Part shown: piece after piece, positions 32,912 through 45,774 of the stretch
How positions within the stretch are numbered: the stretch's first letter is position 1
Layout: every line of letters begins with the position of its first letter
Source of the DNA: Beta vulgaris subsp. vulgaris
Taxonomy: Eukaryota; Streptophyta; Magnoliopsida; Caryophyllales; Amaranthaceae
Reading direction: 5' to 3'
DNA: 64,000 nt
NCBI RefSeq assembly: GCF_026745355.1
Contig: NC_079202.1
Location: 32,445,066-32,509,065, forward strand
Program-made: the position numbers and the translations under genes
Notes under the pieces: generated by a model
What the model was told of the DNA's origin: nothing
The model's input: the letters and a program-made list of their open reading frames with translations, nothing else
The model's database searches: none

Positions 32912-34175
32912 TGTTGTAGTTTGATTAATGCGGAACAAAATCAATGAAATACTAAGGATGAGAAAACAATAAAGAAGAACAAATAAAGAACACAAGGATT
33001 TACGTGGTTCAGTCAAAATAGACCTACGTCCACAGGTGGAGGATTCGAGTTTTTTCACTATAATGGAGAAAAAACCCAGAGAGAATAATACAAGGAGTCC
33101 TAGATTCTAGATGCTAAAAGTGTTTCATAAGTTGTATCAAAATAATATACACCAAGGAAGCCTTTTATAACATAAGGAACCCAGCACAAAACCCTAAAAG
33201 ATAAACAAATTCGAAATTGGTCAAAATCACGTAAAAGCCCAATCGCCCGATCGAGTTGGGCGACATCCGCCAGATCAGGAGGTCAATTTCCTCAAGCTTT
33301 TGACGTCACGGGCCTGATCGGGCGTGTTCGCCTGATTGTAATTCGCGATGAACGCCTGATCGGCCTGGCCTGTGACAGCTGATTTTTACGAGTTTAAGGC
33401 ACCAAACATAACAAATCTCCACCTTGACTTGAAACCGATCAAAACTAGATAACTCCACCTTGAACCAAGAAGTGATGGTCACCCAAAAACCATAGAACCT
33501 CCACCTTAAACAAAATTTCATAAGCCTATTCATTGTAGGCAATCCAGAAGACAAATATCTTCTACAATTGTGTTGATGCGTCTTCGACACAAAACTCTGT
33601 ATACAAAACCATCACATGGCCTAGATCGAGAGTATAAAGTCACCAACGCCAAGCATGCTTATAAAAATTGACCAAACTCTCTTCAAAACACTTCTTCATC
33701 TCAACAATAAACTCAACCAATTCTAGAAAATCAATTGACAACAATAATTTCTAAATTGTACTTAATCAAAACACAAAAGTACCAAATTTGAGATAAGAAA
33801 ATAGCATAATTAGAACAAAATCTAATGCATAACCAAGATTGTTAATTTATTACAAAGTCAAAAACAATTTATCATAGAATCCATAGGAAATATCCACACG
33901 GTTTCTAGTTTAATTTCACCAAGAGATATCAAAAGGGCACCAAACATGAATAGATCGTAGAAACTGCGGCCCCAAATCCTATAACCCTAAAGTGTAAGAT
34001 CATCATCAAGAATAGTGTGATTGGTCCTCATTGGAACTTTCTCCATTTTCTACTTTAATTCAAACACTCAGATTTAATATGACCCTTCACATGACAATAG
34101 TTATAGATTTTATTCTTGCCATAATTCTTTCCACAATGAGCAACCAAAGCATTTGTGTGAGCAAAATTATTTGAT
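32912..34175 (-). mobile_element. Copia fragment: 3' LTR, PPT and gag zinc-knuckle, minus strand
   Basis: The LTR spans 32912-33413 (starts tgttgtagtttg, ends ccaaacataaca, 502 bp). Directly right of it, the minus strand reads AAGGTGGAGATT, a polypurine tract. Further right the minus strand encodes a CCHC zinc knuckle (YNYCHVKGHIKSECLN, about 34065-34120), part of Gag. Protease, integrase and RT are missing between gag and the LTR, so this is an internally deleted copy. It ends where the LINE begins, near 34176. Confidence 0.78.
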
Positions 34176-34189
34176 TTAACTATTGATAT

Positions 34190-34920
34190 TATTCACTAGT
34201 CTGTTATGTGGTTGGTGCAAATCCGCCAATCAGATTATGGAAGGATTTGTGAGAAGAATTTGGAGGAAGTATATGGTTGACAAAGTAGTTGTGGTTAGTA
34301 GAGGAGTATACTTAGTGCGATTTCATGCAATGGACTCTATAGATTCAATGATACAGGGTCAATATTTCTTTGATAGCAAGCTTGTTATTATCAAACCTTG
34401 GCATTTTGACTTAGATATGATTAAAGAGTCTCTATAAACTCTTCCAATCTGGGTACAATTGACATTAGGCTTGAAATATTGGGGAGAGAAGACAATACAT
34501 AAGATTGTGTCTTAAATTGGAGAACCAATTAGAAGAGGTGGAGCAACAAGGAAGAAGGAGAAGTTACAATTTGCTAGAATTCTTGTAGAGGTTAAAGTGA
34601 ATCAAAAATTCCTAGATTCCATCAGTTTTGTAAATGAATATGGTGTGTTAACTGATTTGCCAATGACTTACGAATGGAAGCCAAATCAATGCAATAGTTG
34701 TAAAGGCATCGGTTATGCTACACATGAGTGTAGGAACCAGCAAAAGAGGCAACAATGGGTGCCTAAACAGAAGCAACCAGCTCAGGTTGTGCAATCTAAG
34801 CCTATAAAACAGAATAAAGTGATAAGGCAGGGTAATAAGGTTGCATTATAGGAGAATACAAGGAAGGAGCAGGTAGAAGCGGAAATTAATCAGGAAGGAT
34901 TTCAAAGAGCTCCTAGGCCC
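34190..34920 (+). pseudogene. LINE ORF1 (DUF4283 and CCHC zinc finger)
   Basis: The DUF4283 segment (IMEGFVRRIWRKYMVDKV ... VIIKPWHFDLD) ends in a stop at 34437. The same frame family continues with LTLGLKYWGEKTIHKIVS and a stop near 34515, then FARILVEVKVNQKF. The zinc knuckle QCNSCKGIGYATHECRNQQ lies at about 34686-34740. ORF1 proteins bind the LINE RNA. At least two stop codons break the frame. Confidence 0.83.
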
Positions 34921-35069
34921 ATAAGGGTCAGAGGAGTATAAAAGCAAGTGACAGATACAAACCATGATTTTTAAGCATTATATGATACTGGAGTACATGG
35001 TGGTGATGTTAGGAAGGATAATCTGGTGGAAGGGTGTAGAACATAGAAGGGGAATCTTCCCAAGCCTAA

Positions 35070-35870
35070 TGGATAGAATTTTATGTTGGAATGTGAGAGG
35101 GCTCAACATGGTCAGGAAATAGAATGATGTTAAGGATTATATTAACAAATGTTCTGCTGGTCTAGTAGGTCTTCTTGAAACCAAGGTGAAGGCTAAAAAC
35201 CTTAGTAATTTGTATCAAATAATCTTTTCTGGATGGTGTTTTACAAGCAACTCCAGCTATAATGATGGAGGCAGAATACTCATAGCTTGGAAGGTAGTTA
35301 GTTTGAATGTGAGTATTATAAGTGCTTCTAGTGAGTTTGTTCATTGTTTAGTACTCCCTCTGTTTTTTTTTTATCGTTCTCACTTAGAATCTTGACACTA
35401 TTCATACTTAGAGAGAATCTTCTCAATTTTTTTCAATTTATAAGAAAAAATATAGTCATGTGAGATCTTGTTTGATTCGTCTCAATTAGTACATTATTAA
35501 TATTCAATCGTTATAATTTTTACTAATATATGTTGAAAAATATTTAAGTTCAAAGATGTGCATAGGAAGATGTGTAAATGGAAAGTGAGAAAGATAAAAA
35601 AAAACAGAGGGAGTACAACCTTGTCATGGTAGAAGTTATTTTTATTGCACCTTTATATATGCTTATAATGAAAGAAATGAGAGAATTGAACTATGCAATG
35701 CTTTGAGAGCTATGATAAGCTCAGATCCTTGCATGATTTGTGGTGATTTGTATTACGTCATGAATGTGGATGAAAGAGTTAGGTTTCTTGTGAGACAATT
35801 TGAGATGGAAGATATTAGAAGATGTATGGGTGATTGTGCACTGGAAGATATAAAGAGTTCAGGTAACTTT
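35070..35870 (+). pseudogene. LINE ORF2 endonuclease domain, broken
   Basis: An exonuclease-endonuclease-phosphatase type domain begins with RILCWNVRGLN and LVGLLETKVK, carrying the conserved Asn and Glu. It contains SGWCFTSNSSYNDGGRILIA and is cut after EFVHCLV by a Stowaway MITE. After the MITE, PCMICGDLYYVMNVDERV corresponds to the GDFN region. Several in-frame stops show decay. Confidence 0.8.
35354..35613. mobile_element. Stowaway-type MITE, 260 bp, in the LINE
   Basis: The ends are ctccctctgttttttttt and aaaaaaaacagagggag, with TA on both sides (35352-35353, 35614-35615). The inner ends tctcacttag / gaaagtgaga also pair. The LINE endonuclease reading continues across it. Confidence 0.92.
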
Positions 35871-35883
35871 TAAACCTGGACCA

Positions 35884-36521
35884 GTGAAACAAGGGACGCG
35901 GGACGGAGCCACGTTTCCCGATCTGGGTCGTTCGTTCCCGATCGCGGAACAAACGCGACCCAGATCGCCTCCATTCGCGAATCAGATCGCCTAAGGCGAC
36001 GTCCCTGATTTCAAGCTTTGGAGTTTGGGAGTTGAAGGTTTGATAATGGAGGTTATGTTGATGAAGGGGAAGAAGTTCTGAAGAAGGAAGAGGAGAGAGA
36101 AAGAGACGTAGAAGTAAGTGGTATAAGTGGAGACCACTGCATATTGTACTTTTTTATTGCCTCTTCTATTTTTTGATTTTTCAACTTCTTTTTACTGCCT
36201 CCTCCTATTACTTTTTTGACTTTACTTTTTTTTACCAATGATACAGCTGTACACATTACCAATAATGAGCAATTTTTTTTACTTTTCAACTTCCAATATT
36301 TTTTTTTCTTTTTCAAATCAAAGACCAAGTAACACATTTAATCATTTATATTATTATTTTTTAATTATATTTTGATAGGATTACTAAGAGTTCTAATATT
36401 TTAAATTTATTAAATAAATCAGTAAAAAAATGACCCAACGTTCCCGATTCACTCAAGGTAGCGTTTCCTGTTTCCGTTTCCGTCCCGCGTTTCGTATCGA
36501 ATTTCGTTCCTTGTATCATTG
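35884..36521. mobile_element. Non-autonomous TIR element with 10-bp TSD, 638 bp
   Basis: The ends gtgaaacaagggacg and cgttccttgtatcattg are imperfect inverted repeats; inner blocks cgcgggacgga / tccgtcccgcg pair exactly. The flanking sequence acctggacca is duplicated (35874-35883, 36522-36531). Removing the element restores the LINE reading through TWTNKQLGRERVLSKLDK. A 9-10 bp TSD suggests a Mutator-like origin. Confidence 0.82.
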
Positions 36522-37566
36522 ACCTGGACCAATAAGCAACTGGGTAGAGAAAGAGTTTTATCAAAGTTGGACAAAGTCATGGCTAACGAACAGTGGCAAG
36601 ATTATTTTCTATCAACTGAGGTCTATTTTTAGAGTGAAGGTGAATATGATCATACTCCTGCCCTTATTACTGTATATCCAAGAGAAGACTCAAGAGGAAA
36701 GCCATTTAGGTACTATACTATGTGGAAAGCTGCACCTCAATTTAATAGTATAGTGTAGCAAACCTGGAAACATGGCTCTAAAATGTTTGTTGTTATGAAG
36801 AAGCTAAAGCTAGTAAAAGTTGCTTTGAAAGAACTATACAAGACAGGATTTTATGAAATCCAAATAGCAGAATTGAAGACATATCATTTGATGATAGAAG
36901 TTCAGAAGTTGATGCATCATAATCCCTCGAATGAGCAATACATTAATGATGAGAAGGCAGCAGTTCTGGAATATACAAAGAAGCATAAATCTTATGTTGC
37001 ATTTTTGCAACAAAAAGCTAAACTAGATTGGGTGACGAATGGTGATGAAAACACTGCACTCTTTCATCAAAGTATCAAAGATAGGAGGTTGCAGAACCAC
37101 ATTTATAACATTTATGATGCAGAGGGGAGATGGATGGATAATTCATAAGAGGTTTTAGGAGCTTTTCTGGATTATTTTTACAAGTTGCCATCTAATAGAG
37201 TTCTTGTGTCTACTCAGATAATCCAGTGTGGTCATGTGATCAATGATATACATCGAGCAATACTAGAGACTCCTTACACAATAGAAGAAATCAAGCATGC
37301 TTTGCTTTCAATTATTGGGAATAAATCCCATTTTTACAATTGATTCATGAGAGATAGTAGGTGCAGATATTATTAATGCTATGAAAGATGTTTTGTAAAG
37401 TGGGAGGCTTTTGAAAGAATGAATACAACTGCAATAACACTCATATCTAAAGTGAAGTGTCCATAAAATGTTACTAAATACAGACCAATTTCCTACTGTA
37501 ATACCATTTATAAATGCAATACAAAAGTATTATGTAATAGATTGAGACAAATCCTTCCAAATTTAA
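36522..37566 (+). pseudogene. LINE ORF2, region between endonuclease and RT plus RT start
   Basis: Recognisable L1 segments are YDHTPALI, FRYYTMWKAAPQF, and the open frame 36783-37148 with AKLDWVTNGDENTALFHQSI. The degraded RT start YRPISYCNTIYKCNTKVLCN follows at about 37480. Stops occur at several points. The frame is interrupted at 37566 by the Gypsy element. Confidence 0.85.
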
Positions 37567-39325
37567 TGTAACACCCCCAAAATACTTGCTTTTAAATAAA
37601 TAATTTAGTAAATGATATTTAAGTAATTTAGGAGTATTACCGCCATATGACTAACACGCTTTTGGTAACCAACTACTAACTAATAAAATAACTTGCAGCG
37701 AAAGATTTTAACCAAAATAATAATATTTCTTATTAAGGAAAGTAAATATTGTCTCAATACTCAATATAAGTAAAACATCCTAATCTAGGTGAAGACCCCT
37801 TCTTAGTATGCTCGCATGCACATCCAAAATTCACCTGCAAAATTGCTTACCGAAAAGTTAAACAAGGCAAAGCCAAATAGGAAAAAAGAGATACGCATCA
37901 GTATAAAATTGAGTACAAAATGTACTAGATAAGTAACACATTTGTTAGTTCGCAACAATTTTTCATTTCGAAAACTCCATCACCAATAATTCAAGAATGA
38001 CTCTTTAAGAACAAACTCTTTTCAAAAACTTGAATAATAATTCAAGAATAACCTTTGAAGAACAAACTCTTTCCTAACACTTGAATAATAACTCAAGAAT
38101 AACCTTTTAAAAACAACTATTTCCAAACAACTTTGATTAAAAATGATCTTGAAAACAATTCATCTTCTTATCTCCCCTTCTATTTTACTAAGTGTGTACA
38201 ACCCCCCCCCCCAAGCTAGTCATCCCATCACGAAATTATATCAAGGGGTAACTATAATTGCCAATAAGTGGACTTTGAGGCTCTTGATATTAATCAAGCG
38301 GAAATAATAATAATATAACTTGTAAGTCATGAATAAACCTCATTTCCTAATAAACAACTTTTTTTAACATTCAAAGTTCATAAAAACCAATCAACCTTTC
38401 CTTGTAAAATAATTTAATTTTCCAAAAAGGATAACAAAACTTCTATATATAAAAATAATTGATAAAATCATTCCTTCTTTTCACTTCCAAGAGTGAATAA
38501 TAAAATATTATAATCATTTTAAACCAAATTTCTAAACCAATCCAACCAGTAAATCAATAAACAATTTTATCGCATAAAACCACATTTTAAGAGATCTAGG
38601 TACATAACATACCTTGATCTTGCACAAAAAGTATACTAGTATCTCCACTTAGTCTTAATCTTGAACGATCTCCTAACAAACCAATAATATAAAAAAATCT
38701 AATAAGTAACTATCACATGAACTCGATCATGAATGTAAACATGAATAACCTATCATGAGCATAATAGTTTTGAGTAAGAAACATGAAATTTTTTTTTTCT
38801 TAACCCAAAGAAAATTAGAACTTGAATAAGAAATATAAAACTAGAATAGATAAGAAGAGAAAGAAGAACCTTGAAGTAAGAGCGTATGGATTCTTTAAAG
38901 TCTTTGTGTGGAAAAGATGGCTTAAGGTGTGGGGTATTTAATTATTTATAGGAGTATAATTGGTAGTACTTAATTTCAAAAATTAAATAGTTTGTAACAT
39001 TCACCATAAATTAGGAAATTAAACCAAGATTTGTAACCTTCATCATAAATTTGGAAGTTTTAGGAAAACAAAACTCCCCCATTTAATTTACAACCTCGTC
39101 AAAAATAATGGCGTAAAAAAATATTTTTTTTGGGGGGTCTTTTTTATTATTTTTTACTAGAATTTAAAACCAAAAGCTTACAAATCCAACAATTTTGGCG
39201 CTATCTTCCGCCAAAATAATTTAAAACCAATGAAATTGCTAAAATACCCTTTGCTTAAAATATTTATTTTAGAAAATAAATATTTTAATTACCTAAATAA
39301 ATACTCAAAAATATGGGGTATTATA
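37567..39325 (-). repeat. Gypsy 3' LTR (left copy), 1759 bp
   Basis: Starts tgtaacacccccaaaatac and ends atatggggtattata (final base pair mutated from TACA). Immediately right, the minus strand reads TTAAGGGGGGTAGAC, the polypurine tract, so for the minus-strand element this is the 3' LTR. It is about 120 bp longer than the other LTR, in part through indels near 38810-38880 and 39110-39240. Confidence 0.92.
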
Positions 39326-39559
39326 GTCTACCCCCCTTAAAAGAAGTTTCGACCTCGAAACTTAAGACAAAAAGTCATAATCACTTTCCAAAAACGGATT
39401 AAAATTCAAAATTGCAGTTTCTGACTAAAATGCTCATGTTTAAAATTCTATAATGACTCAAAAATATGCTAAAATGCAATAAATATAGTAAAAGCGCGAA
39501 AATCTATTGGATTATACACCCCTTAAAAGGAGTTACGACCCAGTAACTTGACAACTAAC

Positions 39560-41740
39560 CTCGGAAAACAACGCCGGATATTTCTTGCGCATATCCGTTT
39601 ACGCTTCCTATGTTGCTTCCTTAGTCTGATGGTTTGACCATAATTCTTTGATTAATCTTACATTCTTAGTCCGAGTACTTCTAACTTTACTATCAAGGAT
39701 TCTTACATGTCTTTCCTCGTAAACCACACTACCATCTAATTCAATGGTCTCAGGTTGCAGCACATGAGACACATCCTGAATATACTTCCTTAACTGAGAT
39801 ACATGGAAAACATCATGGACTCAACTTAAATCATTTGGTAAATCCAACTTATATGCCACTTTCCCGATCTTCTTTAACATCTCATATGGCCCGACATACT
39901 TTGGGATTAACTTTCCTTTCTTCCCAATTCGCATCACCCTTTCATTGGAGATATTTTTAACAATACCTTTTCCCCAACCTGAAACTCTTCATCCCTTCGC
40001 TTCAAATCAGCATAACTCTTCTACCGATCTTGAGCTGTTTTGATCTTTTCTTGAATCATTTTCACCTGCTTCACCGTCTCTTCTAGGAACTCAGGTCCTA
40101 GCACCACATTTTCACTAACATCAATCCATCAGACTGGACTTCTACACTTCCAACCATATAGAGCCTCAAATGGAGCCATACCATTACTTGCATGATGATT
40201 GTTGTTGTAGGAAAATTCTATCAAATACAAGAAATCATTCCACGAAACCTGATACTCCATAACACAAGATCGCAACATATCTTCTAAAGTCTGAATTTGT
40301 TCGTTCTGTTTGCCCATCTGTCGCCGGATGAAAAGTTGTACTTATTAACAAATTAGTACCCAAAGCCTTCTGCAAACTCTGCCAAAAGTTGGACAAGAAC
40401 CGTGAATCACGATAAAAAACAATGTCCTTAGGCACACAATGATATTTCACCACCCACTTCACATATGCTTTAGCCAATTGATCCATCGATCAAATATTCT
40501 TCATAGGTATGAAAGTTGCGGATTTAGTTAAACGATCTACCACTACCCAAATTGTATCATTTCCGGCCTTAGTTCTTGGTAATGCAGACACAAAATCCAT
40601 TGATATAGAATCCCATTTCAAACTCGGAATATCCAGAGGTTGAACCTTCCCTTGCGGCCTCTTGTGCTCAAACTTGACCTTTTGGCATGTGAGACACTTA
40701 TCCACGAACTCTGCTACCTCTCGCTTCATGTTTGGCCACCAGAACGTTTGATCCATGTCGTTATACAACTTATCACCTCCTGGGTGTATTGAATAAGGTG
40801 AGCTATGAGCTTCTTCCGTTAATTTCCGCTTCAACTCTTCTATATTACTTGGTAATTGGTATGCACCACCTTCCCTTGAACCGGATACTTCCATCATCGG
40901 CTATCTGGAAATCCGACACCTGATCATCCTGGATCTTCTCTCGAATCTTTTCTAAATTTTCATCCTTTGATTGACCCTCCATATTCTCATCATAGATTGA
41001 GGGTTGAACTGACAAAGAACTCAACAATTCTTCAACACCTCCTTCTTCTAGTACCTCCAATGACATTTTCTGAAACTCGAACCATAACTGACTCGGCAGA
41101 CTTCGACTCAATGCATCAGCAACAACATTAGCTTTTCCTTGATCAACTCCAACCACCTCCTCTGCCTCATGTTCAACTCCTTCTGTGTGAAAATATACTT
41201 TAAGCTCTTATGATATGTGTACAACTTACACATTGCGCCATACAAGTAGTGTCACCATATCTTCAATGCAAACACTATTGCAGCTAATTCAAGATCATAG
41301 GTTGGATAATTCACCTCATATGGTTTTAACTTCCTAGATAGAAGCATAAGTGATGACCTTCCGGTTCTGCATCAATACACACCCTAACCCCAAATTTCGA
41401 AGCATCGCTCTACACATCATACTGCTGACTTTCGTCAGGTAGAGCTAAAACAGGTGTTGTAGTCAACCTTTCCTTCAACGCCGAAAAAGCTTCCTCACAT
41501 TCTAGAGTCCAGATAAACTTACATTTTTTCTTCATCAGGCTAGTCATTGGTCTCGAGATCTTCGAGAAAAACTTTACAAATCTTCGATAGTAACCAGCTA
41601 ACCCAAGGAAACTCCGTATATCAGACACCGTCTTCGGTGTTGGCCACTCGTGCACCACTTGAATCTTAGTAGGATCCACTGAAACGCTTTCCTTTGAGAT
41701 AACATGTCCTAAAAATGCAACCTCATCCAACTAAAACTCA
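39560..41740 (-). pseudogene. Gypsy pol: RNase H, integrase and chromodomain, broken
   Basis: Minus-strand segments in order: RNase H start (VAFLGHVISKESVSVDPTKI, 41730-41410); its C-terminus [13 protein letters not shown] (about 41130); the integrase HHCC finger (IHPGG...CLTCQKVKFEHKRPQG, about 40800-40650); the integrase core ([42 protein letters not shown]); and a C-terminal chromodomain-type segment (VRILDSKVRSTRTKNV then IKELWSNHQTKEAT, about 39710-39600). The chromodomain places it in the chromoviruses. Several frame changes and stops separate the blocks. Confidence 0.88.
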
Positions 41741-43532
41741 TACTTAGAGAGCTTAGCGTACAACTTATGCTCCCTTAGGGTGGACAAAACTTCCCTCAAA
41801 TGCAGCTCATAACTGCTCCTATCCTTCGAATATATCAAAATATCATCTATAAACACAGCCACATATTTATCCAGGTATGGCTTGAAAATCATATGCATCA
41901 AATCCATGAGTATTGCAGGTGCGTTGGTTAGACCAAACAACGTCACTGTGAACTCATAATGACCATAAGGTGTCCTAAACGCAGTCTTAGGAATACCACA
42001 CTCAGCAATCCTCAATTGGTGATAATCTGACCTCAAATCTATCTTCGAAAAAATCCCCACTCCTTTCAACCGATCAAATAAATCATCTATTCTCGGAAGC
42101 GGATACTTATTCTTGATCGTCACATTGTTCAACTCCCGGTAATCAATGCACAACCTCAAACTACCATCTTTCTTTTTCACGAACAATACAGGTGCACCCC
42201 AAGGAGACGAACTAGGGGTGCGTTTGATTCAACTTATTGGCCCTGAACTTATTGGACCTTATCTGAACTGAACTTATTGAACCTGAACTGAACTTATTGG
42301 AACTTATTAAACCTGATTGGACCTGATTCAACTTATTGTACCTGATTGAACCTGATTGGAACTTATTGGACCTTATTGGAACTTATTGACCTTATTGAAA
42401 CTTATTAGACCTGATTGGACCTGATTGAAACTTATTTGACCTTATTATACAAAAAAATTGATCACTAATAACATAAATATTACCACTAACGTAAATACTA
42501 CCCCTAAAAATTTTTTATGGAGTAATAATTATTATAATTCGTCCTTTAAAAAATATGATTATTAATTATCTCTCATGATAATTAATTTAACAAAAAAATT
42601 TACTATTTATATATTTGCCTATACATAACTTTCACCACTAATATATCTAATAGTCTTGTTTTGATTTTATAAAACACTAATAGAAAAGCAAAAATTTTAA
42701 TATGAATAATAAAATAATAGACATAATACAAATAAATAATAAAATAATGTAATTATAATTATTATTGCAAAATATTGTAATTATAATTATTATTATTATT
42801 GTTGTTAACCTTAATTATTTGACCATGATTATAATATTATTTAATAGTAATATGAATAATCAAATAATAAACAATAATACAAGTATAATAATATACATTG
42901 TGGTACTTTAATAAAAAAATTCTAATAATAACATAATCAGCTAATAGTAATATGAATAATAAAATAATAGACATAATATAAATAAATAATAAAATAATAG
43001 GCATAATACAAATAAACAATGAAATAATAGACACTAATACAAGTATAATACTATATAATCATTGTGGTACACTAATTAAAATTCTAATTATAACATAATC
43101 AGCTAATAGTGATATGAAATTATGAATAACAAAATAATAGACAATACATGTTTATTAAACATTGACTATTTGGACCTTATTGGACCTTATTAGACCTGAT
43201 TGGAACTTATTGGACCTTATTAGACCTGATTGGAACTTATTGAACCTGATTGGAACTTATTGCACCTTATTAGACCTCATTGGAACTTATTGCCCTTATT
43301 AGACCTTATTGCAACTTATCTGAACTTATCTGAACTTATTGGACCTGAAACTTAATTTTTTGAGTTGAACAGAACACACCCTAGGTCTTATATACCCTTT
43401 TTCCAACAAATCCTCCAACTGAACTATTAAATCTTTCATCTCAGCTGTAGCCATTCTATACAAAGCCTTTGAAATAGGTCCGGTTCCTGGCATCAAGTCT
43501 ACAGTGAACTCAAGATCCCTAATAGTTGGCAC
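41731..43532 (-). pseudogene. Gypsy reverse transcriptase, split by a MITE
   Basis: The N-terminal part (43532-43381) reads DLMPGTGPISKALYRMA and ends at LLEKGYIRP. After the 1166-bp insert the frame resumes with [20 protein letters not shown] and RT motifs [25 protein letters not shown] and the catalytic [12 protein letters not shown] (42186-41731). The YxDD-type catalytic site is present as FIDD, usual for Gypsy elements. Apart from the insert and a stop at its end, this is the best preserved part of pol. Confidence 0.92.
42215..43380. mobile_element. Harbinger-like MITE of 1166 bp in the Gypsy RT
   Basis: The inverted ends are ggggtgcgtttgattcaact and gttgaacagaacacacc (imperfect), with a 3-bp TSD cta (42212-42214, 43381-43383). 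The outer parts are arrays of aacttattggaccttatt-like units pointing inward from both sides; the centre is extremely AT-rich. Removing it joins RP to SSSPWGAP, restoring RT. Confidence 0.88.
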
Positions 43533-43559
43533 ACCTGGTATCTCTTAAGGAAACACATT

Positions 43560-45120
43560 AGGAAACTAAGATACTATCGGGATCTCCCTATTCTCATCTT
43601 CCTTTTCAATCCTCTGAACTCCGCATAAGAATAACAAACACCCCTTCTTCACATAAGATTGAATTCTCATCGCATATACTATCTTCATTCCCTTCTCCTT
43701 CCCAAGGTTCATAGAAGTCACCTTTTCTTTCTTAGGACCGACTTAGGACACCTTTTGGGCCTCATAATCAATCTGAGCCTTAAATCTTCCCAACCAATCC
43801 ATCTCCAAAACTACATTGAGGTATGATAAGTCAAATTTAACTAAGTCAGATGGAAAGTTCACCCCAACTATCACTAAAGGTACTTGACTATGCAACCTAG
43901 TACAATTAAACATCTCCCCTAATGGCAATGCAATTTCTAATGAAATAGTTACTAGCTTGTTTAACTGGAGCTTTTCTACTAAAGTGCTAGAAATAAATGA
44001 ATGAGATGCTCCTGAATCAAATAACACTTTGACATACAAGAAATTAATGAAAAAGGTTCCAACTACTACCTCATAAACATTCTGAGCCTCACGGCGGTTC
44101 ATGACAAAAACTCTGCCTTTAGATTGATTCCCTATCCCTGGTTTAACACCAACATTAGAAGAAACTAACTTATGTTGATCATTCTGAGGGGCCTTACAAC
44201 TCGGGTCACGTGTGACTGCAGATTCTCCATCAGCTTTTCTGAAACACTGATACTCCCGGTGCCCCAATTTCTGACAATATTGGCATGTCACCAAGTTGCG
44301 CGGATAGGGTGGTTCTTATCACACTTTTTTGCAGAAAAAGGTTCTCTCCACTTTCTTCTCATTCCCTTGGTTCCCATTAGGCTTCCGACTAGGGTACCTA
44401 TTGTCTTTATCGATTTGGTTAAATCCACCATTGGGCTTAGGCTTCTTATATCCAGTTTGTTGGTTCCCATTATTGTTATACTTCCTCTTTTCCTCAGAGG
44501 AGGTCCCTTTAAGCTTTATTCCTTTAATCCCATATAAGTGAGCAGCTCTACAATAAATTTCATCAAGAGTCTCAAAAGTTACACCTTCTAGCTTACTTTG
44601 GAGAGTTAAGGTTAACCCTTGCTCAAACCTTTGGGCCTTCAAAGTCTGAGATGGTACTATATCAGAAAATAAACTCCAAAAATTTGCTATAATACTCATT
44701 AACAGACATAGTCCCCATCCTTAGATTGGTCAACTCCATAGCCTTTTGTTTTCTTAAGTACGGAGCGAGGATAAAACTTAGTCCTCAAGACATCTTTAAA
44801 CTCGTTCCACCCAAATTCCGGATCCTCTAAAAGATCATCTTTCCTTTGTTTCCACCATAGGTCTGCCTCATCTCTTAGATAATAAACAACATTATTAACT
44901 CTAAGGTTCTCAGGGCACACTATGGCATCAAAAAGCTTATCGAATTCTCGTATCCAGTTTTCTAAGCTAGTTGGGTCCTCTTTCCCATGGTAAGTCGGAG
45001 GTTTGACAGCTGCTACCCTCTTAAAGACCTCACTAAAACTATCAGTCTCACTTTGCTTGGTGTCTTGATTAACTATCACTTGAGTGATGTTTTCAGTTAT
45101 CTTGCTAGCCTTCTAACGAT
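43560..45120 (-). pseudogene. Gypsy gag and protease
   Basis: The gag capsid-like retrotrans_gag domain reads FKRVAAVKPPTYHGKEDPTS and YYLRDEADLWWKQRK (45079-44699), then RFEQGLTLTLQSKLEGVTF (44699-44319). The CCHC zinc knuckle is CQYCQKLGHREYQCF (about 44285). The protease carries the active-site triplet in VLFDSGASHSFIS (about 44030) and ends VVLEMDWLGRF. Three frames are used, so two or more shifts break it. The CACTA element lies about 200 bp upstream of the gag start. Confidence 0.9.
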
Positions 45121-45339
45121 AGAATTCATACTCCTTCTCTTTCTTTCTGCCATTCTGCTAGAAGTAAAAGTGTTTGAGTAAAAATATGTACAAAAACATT
45201 CATAGAATAATTGTGTATCTACCAGACAATTCAATAACTATGCATGTATAACTAGTTCAAAACATAGCAATCATATATTTCATATATCACGGCCAAATGT
45301 GAGGCCTTATTTATAACAACCACTAGTGGAAAAATGAAG

Positions 45340-45755
45340 AAGGGCTGCGCTGAAAATGGCTTGTAGGGTTGCGCTTTTTAGCAGCAGCCCTTTCAATAGC
45401 AGCCCTTCACTTTTCAAGTAGGGTTGCGCTTTACAAGCGCAACCCTTCGTTGCCCTTCAAGCTTAGAAGGGATGCGCTTTCTAGTAAAAGCGCAGCCCTT
45501 CTAAGGTTGAAGGGCTGCGCTTTTTCTAACAAGTGCATCCCTTCTAAGCTTGAAGGGCTGCAACCTTCAGGAGCCCTCCTTCTTAGAAGGGCTGCGCTTG
45601 TTGAAACTAGCGCAACCCTTCTAAGAAAGAAGGCTTACGCTAGTTTCAAATAACGCGGCCCTTCTTCTTAGAAGGGATGCGCTTGTTCAAAAAGCGCAGC
45701 CCTTCTACGAAGAAGGGCTGCGCTTTTTGAAAACTAGCGCTGCCCTTCTTTAATT
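45340..45755. repeat. CACTA left subterminal repeat array
   Basis: About a dozen copies of a 15-mer like aagggctgcgctttt in both orientations, giving many small hairpins. In En/Spm elements such subterminal repeats bind the TnpA protein and are required for excision. Confidence 0.92.
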
Positions 45756-45774
45756 TTTTTTTTTTTTTTGTAAA

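Larger units (their letters stand above)
34183..37566 (+). mobile_element. L1-type LINE, decayed, 5' part (ORF1, endonuclease, start of RT)
   Basis: ORF1, the endonuclease and the N-terminal part of the reverse transcriptase occur in the order expected of plant L1 elements. The body is interrupted by a Stowaway MITE (35354-35613) and a 638-bp TIR element (35884-36521). The RT is cut at ILPNL by the Gypsy element and resumes at 59201 with ILENQGGFVHGRYIV. Many stops and shifts make it inactive. Confidence 0.85.
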
